This document shows, in pieces, positions 30,550 to 33,285 of a stretch of DNA of 33,285 nt. The notes under the pieces are model-generated. The model did no database searches and was not told the origin of the DNA. It saw only the letters and a list, made by a program, of their open reading frames with translations. The stretch covers positions 1 to 33,285 of the forward strand of contig JAILBN010000076.1 of assembly GCA_024680915.1 (NCBI GenBank). Reading direction: 5' to 3'. The position numbers and the translations under genes are program-made. Position 1 is the stretch's first letter. The number at the start of each line of letters is the position of its first letter. This DNA is from Treponemataceae bacterium (GTDB lineage: Bacteria; Spirochaetota; Spirochaetia; Treponematales; Treponemataceae).

Positions 30550-32136
30550 ATGAACATGCTTCGTTCAAGCGGCATTTTGCTGCATCCCACATCACTTCCG
30601 GAGACACCGGGGATTGGCACAATAGGCAGATACGCGTATAAATTTATTGACTGGCTTGTGTCTGCAAAACAGTCGCTATGGCAGATACTTCCCTACGGAC
30701 CGACTGGCTATGGAGATTCTCCTTATGCCTCCTTCTCGACATTTGCGGGAAACCCCTTACTCATAGATTTGGATACGCTCAAGGAAGAAGGCTGGCTTAC
30801 GGATGTGCAGGCTGAGCCGCCTGAATGGATTCACAACAGTGGCTACGTCGATTTTGGGTCTGTCGTCTGGTGGAAGATTCCGGTGCTTAAGACGGCGGCG
30901 GAGCAGTTTTTGGACAGTGCGGACGAAAAAAAGCGCGTTGAGTACGAGGCTTTCAAAAACGATAACGCTGCCTGGCTTGATAATTACTCTATCTTTATGA
31001 GCATAAAAGAGCATTACGATGCGCAGGCACAAAAAGAAAACAAGTTCGGGGCAATGTGGATCAATTATTGGCCCCATGATCTGGCCGTCCATAAGATTGA
31101 AGCTGTTTCTGACTGGCATGCTTCTCATGTGCGCGAGGCAGAAATCCATAAGGTTATACAATTCTTTTTCTTCACCCAGTGGAGCTGCCTGAAAAAATAT
31201 GCCAACGATCACGGTGTTCGCATAATCGGCGATATTCCGATTTTCGTAGCTGCGGATTCTGCGGACGTATGGGCTGATCAGAAGCTTTTTCAGCTTGATG
31301 AGAACGGCCGCGCCACGAGTGTTGCCGGCGTTCCTCCGGACTATTTCAGCGCGACCGGGCAGCTTTGGGGTAATCCGCTTTATAACTGGGACGAAATGGA
31401 GAAAGACGGCTTTAAGTGGTGGATCCGCCGCATCCGTTCAATGCTTCATCAGGTGGATTATGTCCGCATAGACCATTTCCGCGGTTTTGAGGCCTACTGG
31501 TCTGTTCCGGCGGGGGAAGAAACTGCGATAAACGGAAAGTGGGTCCCGGGACCGGCGGAGAAGCTTTTTAACCGCATTAAGAAGGAGCTTGGGGATATTC
31601 CGATTATAGCGGAGGATTTAGGGCTTATAACTGAAGGAGTAAGAAAGCTTCGCGAAGATTTTTCGCTGCCCGGCATGAAAGTGCTGCAGTTCGCGTTCGA
31701 TGTGAACGAGGCTGGAAAAGAAGGTTTCACGAATCCCTTTTTGCCGCACATGTACACGCCGGAATGTGTCGTCTACACAGGCACCCACGACAACGACACT
31801 ATGCAGGGCTGGCTAAATAATGCCACAGAGGAAGAGGTTGAGCTTGTGAGGCGTTATCTTACGGGAAGGGTGCCGGGCATTGAAATAAAAGATGAGGGGC
31901 TTTGTCCCGGACTTATACGTGCGGCAATGGCTTCTACAGCACGCTTTGCGGTTTTCCCTCTTCAGGATTTGTTCGCTATCGGGTCGGAAGGCAGGATGAA
32001 TACGCCGTCAACGACTGGCGGACACAACTGGCAGTGGCGCATGAAGAGCGAGCATCTGGATGCGGATAAGGCGGAATGGCTCAAGGAGCTTTCTGCATTA
32101 TACGGACGCAACCTGTGTTGCAACGGCAATAATTAA
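30550..32136 (+). CDS. malQ: 4-alpha-glucanotransferase (amylomaltase, GH77)
   Basis: The 528-residue enzyme transfers alpha-1,4-glucan segments between maltooligosaccharides in the cytoplasm, for maltodextrin or glycogen metabolism. It starts with SGILLHPTSLPETPGIG and carries WQILPYGPTGYGDSPY, GVPPDYFSATGQLWGNPLY, VRIDHFRGFEAYW (nucleophile Asp), IIAEDLG (acid/base Glu) and YTGTHDND (third Asp). These are all GH77 hallmarks, and the length is that of the bacterial MalQ. The first ATG is chosen with an AAAGGA site 8 nt upstream; another ATG two codons later is also possible. A LacI-type operator-like palindrome precedes it, suggesting sugar-responsive repression. No other maltose gene is adjacent. 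Confidence 0.95.
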   Translation: MNMLRSSGILLHPTSLPETPGIGTIGRYAYKFIDWLVSAKQSLWQILPYGPTGYGDSPYASFSTFAGNPLLIDLDTLKEEGWLTDVQAEPPEWIHNSGYVDFGSVVWWKIPVLKTAAEQFLDSADEKKRVEYEAFKNDNAAWLDNYSIFMSIKEHYDAQAQKENKFGAMWINYWPHDLAVHKIEAVSDWHASHVREAEIHKVIQFFFFTQWSCLKKYANDHGVRIIGDIPIFVAADSADVWADQKLFQLDENGRATSVAGVPPDYFSATGQLWGNPLYNWDEMEKDGFKWWIRRIRSMLHQVDYVRIDHFRGFEAYWSVPAGEETAINGKWVPGPAEKLFNRIKKELGDIPIIAEDLGLITEGVRKLREDFSLPGMKVLQFAFDVNEAGKEGFTNPFLPHMYTPECVVYTGTHDNDTMQGWLNNATEEEVELVRRYLTGRVPGIEIKDEGLCPGLIRAAMASTARFAVFPLQDLFAIGSEGRMNTPSTTGGHNWQWRMKSEHLDADKAEWLKELSALYGRNLCCNGNN

Positions 32137-32154
32137 GCTATACCTTGGGGGAGA

Positions 32155-32311
32155 GGGAACCCAGGGGACTGTCCGCTGCAAAGAGTGAGACCTTGCTGTC
32201 TGTCCCTGTTTTGCCCCCCCCTTTGCTTTGTTACTGAAAAAAAAAGCGGCTCGAAAGCCGCTTTTTTTGTTCGCCGTCGTCCGTCTCATTCAGGACTGTC
32301 CGACGGTTCCC
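32155..32311. repeat. inverted and direct repeats flanking the malQ terminator
   Basis: GGGAACC (32155-32161) and GGTTCCC (32305-32311) form a distant perfect inverted repeat. Inside it GGACTGTCCG occurs twice in direct orientation (32166-32175 and 32293-32302); GGAC-T-GTCC is itself palindromic. A C8-rich stretch lies at about 32213-32221. The block occupies most of the 181-nt convergent gap and may be a dispersed intergenic repeat. Confidence 0.45.
32237..32268. terminator. bidirectional intrinsic terminator between malQ and the ATPase-like gene
   Basis: AGCGGCT (32245-32251) and AGCCGCT (32256-32262) form a perfect GC-rich stem with a CGAA tetraloop. Eight A precede it and six T follow, so A-T pairs extend the stem and each strand has a U tract. 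It serves malQ on the plus strand and the ATPase-like gene on the minus strand. Confidence 0.88.
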
Positions 32312-32317
32312 TGTTAC

Positions 32318-32998
32318 TTATTTCTCAGAAAGAAGAAGTGTCTTTGAATCAAGCTTAAGGTTGATGTTCTGTACTTCTGTGTTGTGTGCCTTAAGGACCT
32401 TCATCTGAATTACATCTGGTTTCTGCTCAAGGTGAACGACAGTGTTGAGCTCAGCTGCTGTTTCCTCACCAAAAATTTTGTTTACATCTTCTTCGTCAGA
32501 ATTGTAACTGAACCAAATAGCAAGACCTGCTTCTGCTGCATAAGTTTTAAGAATCTTCAACTCGGAAGCTGTGAAGAATTTAGATCTAAGACCGTCGATT
32601 ATAACACCGGCAGCTTTTATTCCACCTTCAGCAAGTGCTTTGAGAGTTTTTGTTATTCTCTCTGCGGATATTGCGTCAGGGCTGAAGTTAAGGATTATTC
32701 TGTTACGGATAACTGAATCCTTCACATCATCAGCATCGGCAAGATTCTTTTTCTTTGCCATTTCGTTGAAAATGTCTTCATACCATGTAATTACATTGTC
32801 TGAGTGCTGGTTGAAAGAAACGTGTACAACCGGTTTGTCCTGAAGAAGCATATCAAGACCGAACTGTACAAGGACAGAAGTTTTTCCCAGCCCTTTACGG
32901 GATGTGAGAACTCCAATCTCACCAGCCTTAAGACCGCCATTTGTAGCAGTCTCAAAACTGCGAACGGGGCTGCGGTCTATGAGTTCCTGTTTTACCAT
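32318..32998 (-). CDS. RecA/KaiC/DnaB-fold ATPase-like protein
   Basis: The 226-residue protein resembles the RecA-fold core of DnaB/KaiC proteins: GGLKAGEIGVLTSRKGLGKTSV, VVHVSFNQ at the strand-2 position and VIIDGL as Walker B. The P-loop reads SRKGLGKT (33-40), so the usual first Gly/Ala is Ser, and no partner domain (DnaB-N or a second RecA domain) is present. It may still bind a nucleotide; hydrolysis is uncertain. I cannot assign a role. AAGGAG overlaps the EF-G stop codon 10 nt upstream, so it is translated from the fusA message. That linkage is the main clue, perhaps to translation or a housekeeping process. Confidence 0.7.
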   Translation of the reverse strand: MVKQELIDRSPVRSFETATNGGLKAGEIGVLTSRKGLGKTSVLVQFGLDMLLQDKPVVHVSFNQHSDNVITWYEDIFNEMAKKKNLADADDVKDSVIRNRIILNFSPDAISAERITKTLKALAEGGIKAAGVIIDGLRSKFFTASELKILKTYAAEAGLAIWFSYNSDEEDVNKIFGEETAAELNTVVHLEQKPDVIQMKVLKAHNTEVQNINLKLDSKTLLLSEK

Positions 32999-33008
32999 TC
33001 GTTACTCC

Positions 33009-33285
33009 TTATTTTCCCTGTTGTTCCTTGCGTTTTTTCTCCTGATATTCAGCGATAAGCTGCTCAGAAACGCTGTTAGGAACTTTTCCGTACTTTTCGA
33101 ATTCCATTGTGAACTCTGCTTTTCCCTGTGTGGATGAGCGGAGAATCGTTGAGAATCCGAACATCTCAGACAGAGGAACTTCGGCGTTTACCGTTGACGT
33201 TCCGTTATCATCTGTTGAATCAATTATAACACCACGTCTCTGATTTATCAAACCAAACATGTTACCCTGGAATTCAGTAGGACCG
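33009..33285 (-). CDS. fusA: translation elongation factor G, C-terminal part
   Basis: Only the last ~92 codons are inside the window; the gene continues beyond 33285. The segment matches EF-G domain [52 protein letters not shown] and [10 protein letters not shown]. It ends in a basic/Gln tail ([11 protein letters not shown]). EF-G is the GTPase that moves tRNA and mRNA through the ribosome. Spirochaetes can carry more than one EF-G paralogue, and which one this is cannot be told from the C-terminus, so the symbol is provisional. Confidence 0.88.
   Translation of the reverse strand, partial: GPTEFQGNMFGLINQRRGVIIDSTDDNGTSTVNAEVPLSEMFGFSTILRSSTQGKAEFTMEFEKYGKVPNSVSEQLIAEYQEKKRKEQQGK

Noticed and set aside
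1-33285. CRISPR arrays, prophage, toxin-antitoxin or anti-phage modules
   Set aside because: No regularly spaced direct repeats, integrase, Cas, capsid or restriction-type genes were seen on either strand.

Overview
The window looks like chromosomal DNA of a host-associated or free-living Treponema-like spirochaete. This is an inference from gene content: a ~550-residue PPi-dependent phosphofructokinase, a substrate-binding protein whose mature end starts GGKKE, a PilZN3-PilZ protein, a two-cNMP-domain regulator and an archaeal-type UMP kinase. No rRNA, tRNA, CRISPR array, transposase or phage gene was seen.

Layout. (1) 1-2164, plus strand: S41 peptidase (5' end outside), a membrane protein with a broken GGDEF signature, and a SAM methyltransferase. 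(2) 2165-2427: a convergent gap packed with short perfect hairpins. (3) 2428-14940: a carbohydrate block. On the minus strand lie a YesM-like histidine kinase, a YesN-like AraC response regulator, a GH4 glycosidase of the CHEV type and pfp. Divergently on the plus strand lie a sugar-binding protein, two permeases and an uncharacterised six-hairpin glycosidase-like protein. It resembles the Bacillus YesMN/YesOPQ rhamnogalacturonan system plus an LplD-type alpha-galacturonidase, so uptake and cytoplasmic breakdown of an uronic-acid oligosaccharide feeding PPi-glycolysis is the best guess. No transporter ATPase gene is present, so a shared MsmK/UgpC-type ATPase elsewhere is expected. (4) 14969-18620: cardiolipin synthase, RadC, a glucosaminidase-domain protein and the UMP kinase. 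(5) 18622-23079, minus strand: cysS, an ECF sigma factor, its zinc-motif anti-sigma factor and a membrane TIG/transglutaminase-like protein whose catalytic Cys is Ala, running tightly into the UMP kinase gene. (6) 23159-26037, plus: murB, a dual cNMP-domain regulator and an exported protein of unknown function. (7) 26059-28310, minus: PilZ protein and TPR protein. (8) 28409-32136, plus: CbiK-like chelatase, a polytopic membrane protein and malQ. (9) 32318-33285, minus: EF-G C-terminus and a RecA/KaiC-fold ATPase-like protein.

The most striking cross-cutting signal is promoter architecture. Several genes that head transcription units lack a Shine-Dalgarno sequence and have a -35/17 bp/-10 promoter ending only 6-7 nt before the ATG, which predicts leaderless mRNAs. 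Downstream genes in the same units carry AGGAG-type sites. Other non-coding structures include a ~100-nt multibranched inverted-repeat element upstream of pfp, an attenuator-like hairpin in the pfp leader, strong hairpins between the binding-protein and permease genes, and a LacI-type operator-like palindrome in front of malQ.
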